Shown: positions 1 through 6,216 of the stretch, piece after piece
How the letters are laid out: every line of letters begins with the position of its first letter
Position numbering within the stretch: the stretch's first letter is position 1
NCBI GenBank assembly: GCA_937870675.1
Contig: CALMZN010000026.1
Coordinates: 1-9,400, forward strand
Length of the DNA stretch: 9,400 bases
Direction: 5' to 3'
Origin: an uncultured bacterium
GTDB taxonomy: Bacteria; Patescibacteriota; Patescibacteriia; UBA1558; GWA2-36-10
Program-made: the position numbers and the translations under genes
Notes under the pieces: model-generated
What the model was told of the DNA's origin: nothing
Database searches by the model: none
The model's input: the letters and a program-made list of their open reading frames with translations, nothing else

Positions 1-828
1 CTAGGCGCCATCGGTGATAATGACGCCGTAATATTTTTTAATTTGCGGTCAGATAGAGCCAGACAGCTGAGCAAAGCTTTTGTGCAAAGCAATTTTGAGC
101 AAAAAAATCCCGGAGCATTTGCGCGACCAAACATTATTAAAAATTTACTTTTTGTGGCTTTGACTGATTTTGGCCCGGATCTTGATAGTATTTTGACAGC
201 TTTTCCTAGTGTGGATTTGAAAGACACGCTGGTTGTGGCTATGTCTGATTATCGTCAGCTCTACATTGCTGAGACCGAAAAATATGCTCATGTCACTTAT
301 TTTTTCAACGGTGGCTATGATCGAGCAATTGTTGGTGAAAAGCGGGTAAATATTCCTTCGCAAGTTGTGCCGACTTATGATTTGAAGCCAGCCATGTCAG
401 CCAGAGAAATTACTAAATATGTTGTCAAAGCGTTGAATAAAAAAAAATATGATTTTGTAGTGTTAAATTTTGCCAATTTGGATATGATTGGGCACACTGG
501 CAATCTGCAAGCAGCCATCAAAGCCGTGGAAGTAGTTGATGAATGCTTGGGTACTGTTGTCAGAGCAGTGCTCAAGAAAAAAGGCACGGCTATTATCACA
601 GCCGATCATGGTAACATAGAGGATATGATCAATTTGAAAACTGGTGAAGTAGAAACCGAGCATTCTTGCAATAAAGTGCCTTTTATTTTAATCAATGATC
701 AAGAAAAATATCAGTTAAAAAATAACGGTAGTTTATGCAATGTGGCGCCAACTATTTTGGATTTTTTGGGTACAAAAAAACCAGCGGAAATGACAGCGGA
801 TTCATTAATAATAAAAACAAATGAATAG
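1..828 (+). CDS. gpmI: 2,3-bisphosphoglycerate-independent phosphoglycerate mutase, copy 1 (5' end outside window)
   Basis: This is the C-terminal part (275 visible residues) of the cofactor-independent, Mn-dependent mutase that interconverts 3- and 2-phosphoglycerate in the cytosol. The frame is open to base 1, so the gene starts upstream; the TTG at 43 lies inside the conserved NLRSDRARQ block and is not a start. Family active-site residues visible are the two Arg of RSDR (visible residues 16 and 19), Lys of ETEKYAHVTYFFNGG (94), Asp and His of NLDMIGHTGN (161, 165), Asp-His of TADHGN (202-203) and the His of EHSCNKVP (221). NLDM replaces the usual NPDM. The C-terminus is shorter than in copy 2. 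It overlaps the next gene by 8 bp, which suggests translational coupling. By eye it shares about half its residues with copy 2, so it is a diverged paralogue. Whether the N-terminal half with the nucleophilic Ser is intact cannot be seen. Confidence 0.93.
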   Translation, partial: LGAIGDNDAVIFFNLRSDRARQLSKAFVQSNFEQKNPGAFARPNIIKNLLFVALTDFGPDLDSILTAFPSVDLKDTLVVAMSDYRQLYIAETEKYAHVTYFFNGGYDRAIVGEKRVNIPSQVVPTYDLKPAMSAREITKYVVKALNKKKYDFVVLNFANLDMIGHTGNLQAAIKAVEVVDECLGTVVRAVLKKKGTAIITADHGNIEDMINLKTGEVETEHSCNKVPFILINDQEKYQLKNNGSLCNVAPTILDFLGTKKPAEMTADSLIIKTNE

Positions 829-2398
829 ACCACGACCAGTAGTATTAGTAATTCTTGACGGCTTTGGTATTGCGCCACCCTCTCGCGCCAATGCTATTTC
901 ATTGGCCAAGACGCCAAATTTTGATAAATTTTCGGCGCACTATCCAGTGATGCCTATTGCCGCTTCTGGCGAAGCAGTTGGTTTGTCATGGGGTGAGATG
1001 GGCAACAGTCAAGTTGGTCACTTGTCGCTGGGCTCTGGTTTGATTCCCTACCAAAATTTGCCACGCATCAACAAAGCCATCACCGAAGGCACTTTTGCTA
1101 AAAACGAAGCATTCCTGTCAGTCATCAATCACGCCAAGAAAAAAAATAGCGCTGTCCACTTGGTCGGCTTAGTCAGCAATGGCGGAATCCATAGCTACAA
1201 TGAACACCTTTATTCTCTGGTTGAATTAATGCACCAACACAAAATCAGCCAGGTCTACATCCACGCTTTTCTTGATGGCCGTGATACTTTGTATAATAGT
1301 GGCACCAATTTTATCAGCAAGTTGCAGGATAAGCTAAAAGATATTGGCGCTGGCACTATTGCCACTATCGGTGGCCGTTTTTGGGGCATGGACAGAGACA
1401 ATCGTTGGGACAGGATTCAAAAAGTATATAGCGCCATGATTGACGGCCAGTCAGATGAAAAATTCGAAGATCCACTGGTGGCTATTGAAAGTTATTATAA
1501 AAAAGGTGTTTTTGATGAGCAAATTCCACCAACTGTAATTGTTGATGATATGAAAAAACCGCGTGGTCAGATCAAAGAAGATGATGCGGTGATATTTTTT
1601 AATTTTCGTTCAGACAGAGCTAGACAATTGACAACAGCCATGGTTTTACCTGGTTTTGAAAAATTTCCTAGAAAGTATTTGAAAGATTTATTTTTCGTCA
1701 CTATGACGGAATATGAAAAAGACCTGCCAGTCACAGTAGCTTTTCCGCCCTTGATAATTGATACACCAATAGCCAAGGTGATTGCTGAAGCCGGCTTGAA
1801 GCAGTTGCATATAGCCGAAACAGAAAAATACGCTCATGTCACTTATTTTTTCAATGGCGGTCAAGAGCAGATTTTTGATGGCGAGGAGAGATTGCTAGTG
1901 CCTTCGCCTCAAGTGGCTTCTTACGATCAAAAGCCAGCCATGTCAGCCAGAGAAATTACAGCCAAAGTCACGCAAGCTATCAAAGAAGGAAAATTTGATT
2001 TTATTGTTTTGAATTTTGCTAACCCCGATATGGTCGGTCACACTGGCAATATCCAAGCTACGGTGGAGGCCATAGAGATACTGGATCAGCTGATTGGTGA
2101 AATTGTGGAAACGGTCATGTCTTATGAAGGCGTCACTTTGATTACGGCTGATCATGGCAATGCCGAGCAAATGTATGATTTGCAGACCGGAGAAATTAAT
2201 AAAGAGCACACCAATTATGCTGTTCCTTTTTTTATTGTTGGTCAGCAATTTGCTGGCAAGAGTGTTTTGACTGGGGTAGCTGGCACAGATTTGAGTCATA
2301 TTACGCCAGTGGGAGTTTTGGCTGATGTGGCGCCAACTATTTTGAAAATAATGGGATTAAAAAAACCACCAGCTATGACCGGCAGTTCTTTGATATAA
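821..2398 (+). CDS. gpmI: 2,3-bisphosphoglycerate-independent phosphoglycerate mutase, copy 2 (complete)
   Basis: A full-length (525 residues) alkaline-phosphatase-superfamily mutase of lower glycolysis. Every expected catalytic or substrate residue is present: Asp13 (LDGFG), nucleophile Ser63 (GNSQVGH), His124 (GGIHSY), Arg154-Asp155 (DGRD), Arg186 and Arg192 (GGRFWGMDRD), Arg263 and Arg266 (FRSDRAR), Lys336 (ETEKYAH), Asp403 and His407 (NPDMVGH), Asp444-His445 (TADHGN) and His463 (KEHTNYAVP). The numbering almost matches that of the Bacillus enzyme. The phosphatase-like halves (about 1-75 and 335-525) flank the inserted phosphotransferase domain. About 15 extra residues lie near 477-496, before the ADVAPTIL block, compared with typical homologues and with copy 1. 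The Asn usual after the last His is Tyr here. The ATG at 821 is chosen because RPVVLVILDGFG directly follows it, as in the family. It has no Shine-Dalgarno and overlaps copy 1. Its stop lies 4 bp from that of the converging gene, with no terminator between them. Confidence 0.97.
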   Translation: MNRPRPVVLVILDGFGIAPPSRANAISLAKTPNFDKFSAHYPVMPIAASGEAVGLSWGEMGNSQVGHLSLGSGLIPYQNLPRINKAITEGTFAKNEAFLSVINHAKKKNSAVHLVGLVSNGGIHSYNEHLYSLVELMHQHKISQVYIHAFLDGRDTLYNSGTNFISKLQDKLKDIGAGTIATIGGRFWGMDRDNRWDRIQKVYSAMIDGQSDEKFEDPLVAIESYYKKGVFDEQIPPTVIVDDMKKPRGQIKEDDAVIFFNFRSDRARQLTTAMVLPGFEKFPRKYLKDLFFVTMTEYEKDLPVTVAFPPLIIDTPIAKVIAEAGLKQLHIAETEKYAHVTYFFNGGQEQIFDGEERLLVPSPQVASYDQKPAMSAREITAKVTQAIKEGKFDFIVLNFANPDMVGHTGNIQATVEAIEILDQLIGEIVETVMSYEGVTLITADHGNAEQMYDLQTGEINKEHTNYAVPFFIVGQQFAGKSVLTGVAGTDLSHITPVGVLADVAPTILKIMGLKKPPAMTGSSLI

Positions 2399-2402
2399 AT
2401 TT

Positions 2403-2831
2403 TTACCAAATTCTGACCAAGAGCATTGAGCCCAAAAGGCCAAGAATGATTCCGAAAAAAACTTCAATGTTGCGGTGTCCAAAGCGCTCATTGAGTATAG
2501 GAAAAGTATACTCACGATCATCGGGCAGTTCTTTGATTAGGCGGTTGATAACCCTGCTATTGTTGCCAAGTTGCCAGCGTATGCCTGTAGCATCGCGTAA
2601 GATTAGCAGGGCCAAAACTAGCGATATGGCAAAACTGGGTGATTCCAAGCCCTCGTAGTAGCCCAAGGCATAGGTCAGTGAAGTGACTACTGCGGCGTGG
2701 GAAGACGGCATGCCCCCGTAGCTCAAGATTACTGGCCAGCTAAATTTCCCCTTGCGCACTTCCAGTAGTACTTTGACCACTTGGTTTATCATCATGATAA
2801 GCAGTGGTATAAGAAAAAGTTGATAATTCAT
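2403..2831 (-). CDS. Divergent PAP2 family membrane protein (DUF212/YuiD-like)
   Basis: A small integral membrane protein (142 residues) of the divergent PAP2 (acid phosphatase/vanadium haloperoxidase-related) family. Its biochemical activity is poorly established. Visible hallmarks are GGMPSSHAA at residues 39-47 (comparable to the PSGH core of PAP2 lipid phosphatases), RDATGIRWQLGNNSRVIN at 79-96, and GHRNIEVFFGIILG at 118-131. Hydrophobic segments lie near 4-23, 45-58, 65-78 and 122-140. The length is normal for the family. It is transcribed divergently from uppP across a 46-bp gap, which suggests a link to isoprenoid-phosphate carrier or envelope lipid metabolism; this is inference from position. 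It converges on gpmI with only 4 bp between stops. No Shine-Dalgarno precedes the ATG. Confidence 0.9.
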   Translation of the reverse strand: MNYQLFLIPLLIMMINQVVKVLLEVRKGKFSWPVILSYGGMPSSHAAVVTSLTYALGYYEGLESPSFAISLVLALLILRDATGIRWQLGNNSRVINRLIKELPDDREYTFPILNERFGHRNIEVFFGIILGLLGSMLLVRIW

Positions 2832-2850
2832 AAAATATTGATTATCATTA

Positions 2851-2878
2851 AGTATAGCAAAGTGTAGATAAAAAACAA
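2851..2878 (-). promoter_or_regulatory. Candidate promoter of the divergent PAP2-family gene
   Basis: Read on the minus strand, a TTGTTT box (2873-2878) and a TATACT box (2851-2856) are separated by 16 bp. This would place the transcription start about 13 nt before the ATG at 2831. The -35 box touches the uppP start codon. No comparably good plus-strand promoter for uppP was found in the same gap; only TTATCA (2842-2847) with a weak TAGATA (2865-2870) can be pointed to. Confidence 0.35.
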
Positions 2879-3627
2879 TGAATTTTTTACAAGCGACAAT
2901 TTTAGGGGTCGTTCAGGGTATTAGCGAGTGGTTGCCCATTTCTAGTGATGGGCATTTAGTTTTGTTTGAAAAATTAATGCGCTTAAGCGCGCCAGTGTCT
3001 TTTGATATATTTTTGCATGTTGGTAGCTTGCTGGTCATTGTAGTATTTTTTCGTCGGCCTATTTCTGAACTTTTGAAAAGTTTTTTTCATCGCCCCAATA
3101 CTTGGCCAGCCGACAGGAAAAAATGGTGGATTTATTTAATTATTAGCACTTTAGTCACTGCTATTGTTGGTTTGCTTATTTATCCGCATATCGAAAATTA
3201 TCGTACCATTAGCTTTGCTTCAACGGGATTATTGATTACTAGCGTTTTTGTTTTGGCTTCTCGCTTTGGCAAAGATGGCGGGTCATTAAATTATTGGCTA
3301 GCGATTTTACTGGGGCTAGTGCAGGGCTTGGCGGTTTTGCCCGGTATTTCACGCAGTGGCTTGGTCTTGTCAACTGCTTTGCTATTTGGACTGAACAAAA
3401 AACAGGCCTTTGATTATACTTTTATACTGGCCATTCCGGCCATTGTTGCTTCTTTTGTTTTGTCGCTTACGGATTTTGTTTGGCAGTCGGTTTATTTGTG
3501 GGGTTTGCTGGTGACTATTGTAGTGGGCTTTGCCAGTTTGGCATTGCTTAAAAAAATAGTTAATCAGGACAAATTTTATTGGTTTTTTATTTATACTTTA
3601 ATATTAGGAATTATTCTTAAACTATAA
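2878..3627 (+). CDS. uppP: Undecaprenyl-diphosphate phosphatase
   Basis: UppP (BacA) dephosphorylates undecaprenyl pyrophosphate so that the lipid carrier can be reused in peptidoglycan and other wall polymer synthesis. It is a polytopic membrane protein, with hydrophobic segments spread over all 249 residues, slightly shorter than the E. coli protein. Motif 1 is QGISEWLPISSDGHL (13-27), with family catalytic Glu17 and His26. Motif 2 is LPGISRSG (154-161), with Arg159 equivalent to the essential Arg of E. coli. The first acidic residue of motif 1 (Glu17 in E. coli) is Gln13 here, which I believe also occurs in other homologues. The stop overlaps the mltG start as TAATG, so the two genes are very likely cotranscribed and coupled. 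No Shine-Dalgarno is visible. Confidence 0.95.
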   Translation: MNFLQATILGVVQGISEWLPISSDGHLVLFEKLMRLSAPVSFDIFLHVGSLLVIVVFFRRPISELLKSFFHRPNTWPADRKKWWIYLIISTLVTAIVGLLIYPHIENYRTISFASTGLLITSVFVLASRFGKDGGSLNYWLAILLGLVQGLAVLPGISRSGLVLSTALLFGLNKKQAFDYTFILAIPAIVASFVLSLTDFVWQSVYLWGLLVTIVVGFASLALLKKIVNQDKFYWFFIYTLILGIILKL

Positions 3628-4628
3628 TGTGGCAAAAAATTAAAATATTTTTTTGGTCTGGTATTTTACTTGTTGTTTTATTGGCTGTTTGGTTTGTTTA
3701 TCTTTTGCTGGCTGGCAATAGTCAGCCAGTCGCTACTTTTGTGGTCAAAACTGGGCAAGGCGTCAATGAAATTAGCCAAAATTTGCATGATCAAAAATTG
3801 ATAAAAAGCAGATTTGTTTTTGAGACCTGGATTTGGTTGTTAAAATCTGAAAATAGGGTGGTGGCTGGTATCCACGATCTGCCAGCCGATATTTCTATTT
3901 ATCAGCTCGGTCGTAATTTGATTAAATTGCCGAGTAATTTTCAGGCCTCTATTTTGATACCCGAGGGCTATGACCGCCATATGATTGCCAAGGTTTTGGA
4001 TAAAAATGGCTTGAGCGGTCAAGATTTCTTGTCAGCCACGGACAATAAGAAAGATTGGCAAGAAAAATATTTGTTTTTATCCGATGCTCCTAAAAACGCC
4101 ACTTTAGAAGGTTATATTTTTCCTGATACTTATTTTACTGATCGCTATACCACGGTTGATGATTTTATTAAAAAAACATTAAGTAATTTTGATAAAAAAT
4201 TGACTGCGGAATTGCGCGCCGAAATAAAAAAGCAAAATAAATCTATTTATGAAGTGCTAATTTTAGCATCAATCATTGAAAGGGAGGTGCCCAATGACGC
4301 TGACAAAAAAATGATTGCCGATATTTTTATCAAGCGTCTGCGTGATGGTATGCGTCTGGAGTCCGATGCCACTATCAATTTTATTACTGGCAAGGGTTTG
4401 GTTCAGCCGACACATGAGGACTTGCAAATTGACTCGCCTTATAATACTTATCGTAATGATGGTCTGCCACCAGGGCCAATAGCCAATCCCGGTATATCAA
4501 GCATTGAGTCAGTACTTTATCCGACTGCTAACAATTATTATTTCTTTTTGACTACCAAAGAGGGGGAAGTGATCTATAGTCGCAATTACAATGAGCATCT
4601 GAACAATAAAGCGAAGTATTTGGATTGA
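3627..4628 (+). CDS. mltG: Endolytic murein transglycosylase (YceG-like)
   Basis: MltG is a membrane-anchored lytic transglycosylase that cleaves nascent glycan strands and is thought to terminate polymerisation. The single N-terminal transmembrane helix spans about residues 8-29, so the catalytic part faces outward. Residues about 38-102 form the LysM-like region. The catalytic domain shows LEGYIFPDTYF (160-170), ASIIERE (214-220) with the presumed catalytic Glu218, RLRDGMRLESDATINF (237-252), and SPYNTYRNDGLPPGPIANPG (270-289), followed by a typical YYFFLTTKEGEVIYSRNYNEH ending. The length (333) is normal. It starts on the last base of the uppP stop codon and ends in TGA 4 bp before the -35 box of the ribosomal stalk promoter. 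Confidence 0.95.
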   Translation: MWQKIKIFFWSGILLVVLLAVWFVYLLLAGNSQPVATFVVKTGQGVNEISQNLHDQKLIKSRFVFETWIWLLKSENRVVAGIHDLPADISIYQLGRNLIKLPSNFQASILIPEGYDRHMIAKVLDKNGLSGQDFLSATDNKKDWQEKYLFLSDAPKNATLEGYIFPDTYFTDRYTTVDDFIKKTLSNFDKKLTAELRAEIKKQNKSIYEVLILASIIEREVPNDADKKMIADIFIKRLRDGMRLESDATINFITGKGLVQPTHEDLQIDSPYNTYRNDGLPPGPIANPGISSIESVLYPTANNYYFFLTTKEGEVIYSRNYNEHLNNKAKYLD

Positions 4629-4632
4629 TTTC

Positions 4633-4661
4633 TTGACATATCCTATTTTTTCCTTTATAAT
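4633..4661 (+). promoter_or_regulatory. Consensus sigma70-type promoter for rplJ-rplL
   Basis: A perfect TTGACA (4633-4638) is separated by exactly 17 bp from a perfect TATAAT (4656-4661), predicting a transcript start near 4668. It sits immediately after the mltG stop and just upstream of the L10-leader RNA, so it drives the stalk-protein operon. The ideal match fits the high expression expected of ribosomal protein genes. Confidence 0.9.
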
Positions 4662-4681
4662 ATTTACACAATTTATTAAAT

Positions 4682-4775
4682 AGCACCGTAGACAGTGGGT
4701 TTTTCGCTAATATTAGCGGAAATTAAATATCCTACCGAGGTATCTCAGGAGCTTTTGGGCTCATGAATATTCATC
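4682..4775 (+). promoter_or_regulatory. Ribosomal protein L10 leader (autoregulatory mRNA element)
   Basis: The segment matches the conserved L10-leader pattern as I know it: CCGTAGACAGTGGGT at 4686-4700, a variable hairpin, then ATCCTACCGAGGT at 4729-4741. Supporting pairings are ACC 4685-4687 with GGT 4739-4741, GTGGG 4695-4699 with CCTAC 4731-4735, and a perfect hairpin CGCTA/TAGCG at 4705-4718. Further down are GAGC/GCTC (4749-4762) and the palindrome ATGAATATTCAT (4763-4774). In known cases the L10(L12)4 complex binds the kink-turn-like internal loop and represses its own operon. Its position between promoter and rplJ is exactly as expected. Confidence 0.88.
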
Positions 4776-4803
4776 TGCGGTTCTAAAGAAATCGCATTTT
4801 TTT
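4776..4803 (+). terminator. Attenuator-type intrinsic terminator of the L10 leader
   Basis: A stem TGCGGTT (4776-4782) pairs with AAATCGCA up to 4796, with one G-U pair and a slightly imperfect apex, and is followed by seven T (4797-4803). It lies inside the 5' untranslated region, 38 nt before the rplJ start, so it would stop transcription before the operon. The likely mechanism is that L10-L12 binding to the leader favours this terminator; the mechanism is inference from known L10 leaders in other bacteria. Confidence 0.75.
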
Positions 4804-4841
4804 ATTAATTATATTTAAGTAGAAACTTTTAACTAACGTTT

Positions 4842-5366
4842 ATGCCAAAAAATAAGGAACAAAAATCAGAAACCATTAAAAGAATCCAAGAAAAATTGGA
4901 ATCAAGTAGGGGTGTTGTTTTCACTACTGATCAAGGTCTGAAAGTCAAAGAAGTTGAGGTTTTGCGTAATGAGTTAAGAAAAAACAATGCTGAATATTTG
5001 GTAGCCAAAAAGACCTTGTTAAAAAAAGCCGTCAAGGATATTTTGGCTGAAGGGGATTTGGACAATTTGTCCGGATCAGTGGGTGTGACTTTTTCTTATG
5101 GAGATGAGGTCTCAGCCGCCAAAATTTTGAACAAATTTTCCAAAGATCACAAAGCCATGAGTTTGGGTGGTGGTATTTTGGAGAACAAGTATATTTTGGT
5201 AGACATGGTCAAGCGTTTGGCTGATTTGCCAAGCCGAGAACAATTACTGGCCAAATTGGTTGGCACCTTGAAGAGTCCGATAACGGGCTTGGTCAATGTT
5301 TTTGGTGGCAATACCCGCAAATTGGTTTATGTCTTAAATGCCATTAAAGATAAGAAAGTAAGTTAA
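4842..5366 (+). CDS. rplJ: Large ribosomal subunit protein uL10
   Basis: L10 forms the base of the ribosomal stalk. Its N-terminal domain binds 23S rRNA, and its C-terminal helix carries L7/L12 dimers that recruit translation GTPases. The 174 residues match the family length. Typical blocks are RGVVFTTDQGLKVKEVEVLRNELRKNNAEYLVAKKTLLKKAV (23-64) and GGGILENKYILVDMVKRLADLPSREQLLAKLVGTLKSPITGLVNVF (109-154), ending in the helix that docks L12. The ATG at 4842 follows the leader and attenuator; no Shine-Dalgarno is visible in the AT-rich stretch before it. Its usual upstream neighbours rplK-rplA are absent, with mltG in their place. Confidence 0.97.
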   Translation: MPKNKEQKSETIKRIQEKLESSRGVVFTTDQGLKVKEVEVLRNELRKNNAEYLVAKKTLLKKAVKDILAEGDLDNLSGSVGVTFSYGDEVSAAKILNKFSKDHKAMSLGGGILENKYILVDMVKRLADLPSREQLLAKLVGTLKSPITGLVNVFGGNTRKLVYVLNAIKDKKVS

Positions 5367-5387
5367 TTTAATATTTTGATAAGAAAG

Positions 5388-5529
5388 TTTATCCCGTTAA
5401 ATAAATTTAATTGACGGGTTAAGCAATATAAAATATTGTATCAAATAATTTTAAGATAATTTTATTAACAATTAATAATTAAATTTAAAATTTTAAATTA
5501 TAATTTAAAATTTTATTTAACGGGATAAA
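5388..5529 (+). promoter_or_regulatory. Long-range stem-loop in the rplJ-rplL spacer with a competing short hairpin
   Basis: The 169-nt spacer is bounded by an exact 18-bp inverted repeat: 5388-5405 (TTTATCCCGTTAAATAAA) and 5512-5529, whose arm ends 6 nt before the rplL ATG. The same left arm can instead form a short hairpin, CCCGTTAA (5393-5400) with TTGACGGG (5411-5418, one G-U pair). The two structures exclude each other, and only the long one buries the ribosome entry region of rplL. The region between is almost pure A/T with further small palindromes such as CAATAT/ATATTG (5424-5438). An 11-nt direct repeat GATAAGAAAGT lies at 5349-5359 and 5378-5388. A weak promoter-like pair, TTGACG (5411-5416) and TATTGT (5434-5439) 17 bp apart, also lies here. 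Role unknown: rplL translation control or RNase processing are candidates. Confidence 0.6.
5486..5515. repeat. 30-bp perfect A/T palindrome before rplL
   Basis: The two halves around the TTATAA centre (5498-5503) are exact reverse complements over 15 bases each, composed only of A and T, using TTTAAAATTTTA-like units. It nests inside the larger 18-bp inverted repeat and overlaps its right arm by four bases, so both cannot form fully at once. It may be an RNA hairpin or simply a product of AT drift. Confidence 0.55.
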
Positions 5530-5535
5530 AAAAAT

Positions 5536-5940
5536 ATGTCAGAAGAAAAAAAAGAAGTAAAAGTGCCTGCCAAATTCAAAGGCATTGTCGAAGAAGTTGA
5601 AAAGATGTCCGTTTTGGATCTAGCCGAATTAGTTTCTATTTTGGAAGAAAAATTCGGCGTGTCAGCTGCTGCTCCAGTAATGATGGGTGCTACCATGGGT
5701 GCCGCTTCAGCTACTGCCACTGAAGAGAAGACCTCATTCAATGTGGAGTTGACGGCCACTGGCGCCAACAAGATTGGTGTTATCAAAGCTATTCGTGAGA
5801 TTACCCAGCTGGGTTTGAAAGAAGCCAAGGACTTGGCTGATGGCGCTCCTAAGGTAGTCAAAGAAGGCGTGGCCAAAGAAGAGGCCGAAAGCATCAAAGC
5901 TAAATTAGTTGAAGCTGGCGCTACAGTCACTTTGAAATAA
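5536..5940 (+). CDS. rplL: Large ribosomal subunit protein bL12 (L7/L12)
   Basis: L7/L12 is the multicopy stalk protein that recruits and stimulates initiation, elongation and release GTPases. The 134 residues show the N-terminal dimerisation and L10-binding helices (about 16-41, MSVLDLAELVSILEEKFGVS), an Ala/Met-rich hinge (43-62), and the globular C-terminal domain with the conserved GANKIGVIKAIREITQLGLKEAKDLADGAPKVVKEGV block (76-112), ending GATVTLK. It is slightly longer than the E. coli protein because of the first dozen charged residues. It follows rplJ after a long structured spacer rather than the usual short gap. No Shine-Dalgarno is visible: the 10 bases before the ATG are almost all A. 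Its usual downstream neighbour rpoB is absent. Confidence 0.97.
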   Translation: MSEEKKEVKVPAKFKGIVEEVEKMSVLDLAELVSILEEKFGVSAAAPVMMGATMGAASATATEEKTSFNVELTATGANKIGVIKAIREITQLGLKEAKDLADGAPKVVKEGVAKEEAESIKAKLVEAGATVTLK

Positions 5941-5952
5941 TTTTTTCAAACA

Positions 5953-6041
5953 AAAATACCCCCTCTCTTTCTCCCCCTAATTTAGGGGGAGATGTCCCCG
6001 CCTTGCCGGCGAGGCAGGCGTGAGGACAGAGGGGGTATTTT
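5953..6041. terminator. Branched palindromic element acting as a likely bidirectional terminator after rplL
   Basis: An exact 14-bp outer stem, AAAATACCCCCTCT (5953-5966) with its complement at 6028-6041, encloses two arms: CTCCCCCTAATTTAGGGGGAG (5971-5991, a strong hairpin) and TGTCC/GGACA (5993-6028), which holds CGCC-TGCC/GGCA-GGCG around 5999-6020. The predicted fold is a three-way junction. A T-rich tract follows on the plus strand (6036-6064), and A-rich DNA precedes it, which reads as T-rich on the minus strand. It can therefore end rplL and also the converging gene. Its composite palindromic design and high GC against AT-rich surroundings suggest a dispersed intergenic repeat, but copy number cannot be judged from one window. 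Confidence 0.7.
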
Positions 6042-6085
6042 GATTGTTTTGTTTTTTTATTTTATAGAATGTATATAAAAATTAG

Positions 6086-6205
6086 CGCGCCGACTCCTAC
6101 GCACTGTCATTCCCGCGAAGGCGGGAATCTACCAATATCATACCAATGGTAAATCAATGGTAGATCCCGGATCAAGTCCGGGATGACGTTTGAGGAGTCG
6201 GCGCG
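6086..6205. repeat. MITE/REP-like composite palindrome, 120 bp
   Basis: An exact 13-bp terminal inverted repeat CGCGCCGACTCCT (6086-6098) has its complement at 6193-6205. Inside are GTCAT (6106-6110) and ATGAC (6183-6187) in inverted order, a hairpin ATTCCCGCGAAGGCGGGAAT (6109-6128), a central TCTACCA/TGGTAGA stem with a nested TACCA/TGGTA stem, and a hairpin CCCGGATCAAGTCCGGG (6167-6183). The internal hairpins resemble REP-type palindromes that I recall from many bacterial genomes; that similarity is from memory only. There is no coding capacity, so mobilisation, if any, would need a transposase encoded elsewhere. It lies 11 bp beyond the stop of the minus-strand gene. No clean target-site duplication was found. 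Confidence 0.7.
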
Positions 6206-6216
6206 AATAGTATTTA

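Noticed and set aside
43..828. Reading copy 1 of gpmI as a complete short gene starting at TTG 43
   Set aside because: The frame is open to base 1 and encodes DAVIFFN just before the RSDRARQ motif, as in full-length family members. The gene is cut by the window, not short.
1943..2299. 118-codon minus-strand open frame inside gpmI copy 2
   Set aside because: It lies opposite the conserved catalytic blocks of gpmI, and its translation shows no family motif.
1..2398. Assembly duplication of one gpmI gene
   Set aside because: The two copies differ at about half of their residues and in C-terminal length, so they are true paralogues.
4626..4628. TGA as a recoded glycine codon, as in some Patescibacteria
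   Set aside because: The TGA ends mltG at the normal family length, directly before a consensus promoter. Glycine is encoded by GGN throughout.
5517..5930. Long minus-strand open frame opposite rplL
   Set aside because: It is the exact antisense shadow of rplL. Its Ala/Ser-rich translation follows from the rplL codon pattern, and it shows no motif.
5941..6216. CRISPR array or tRNA in the GC-rich intergenic region
   Set aside because: The repeats are inverted, not regularly spaced direct repeats, and no cloverleaf with a T-loop sequence was found.
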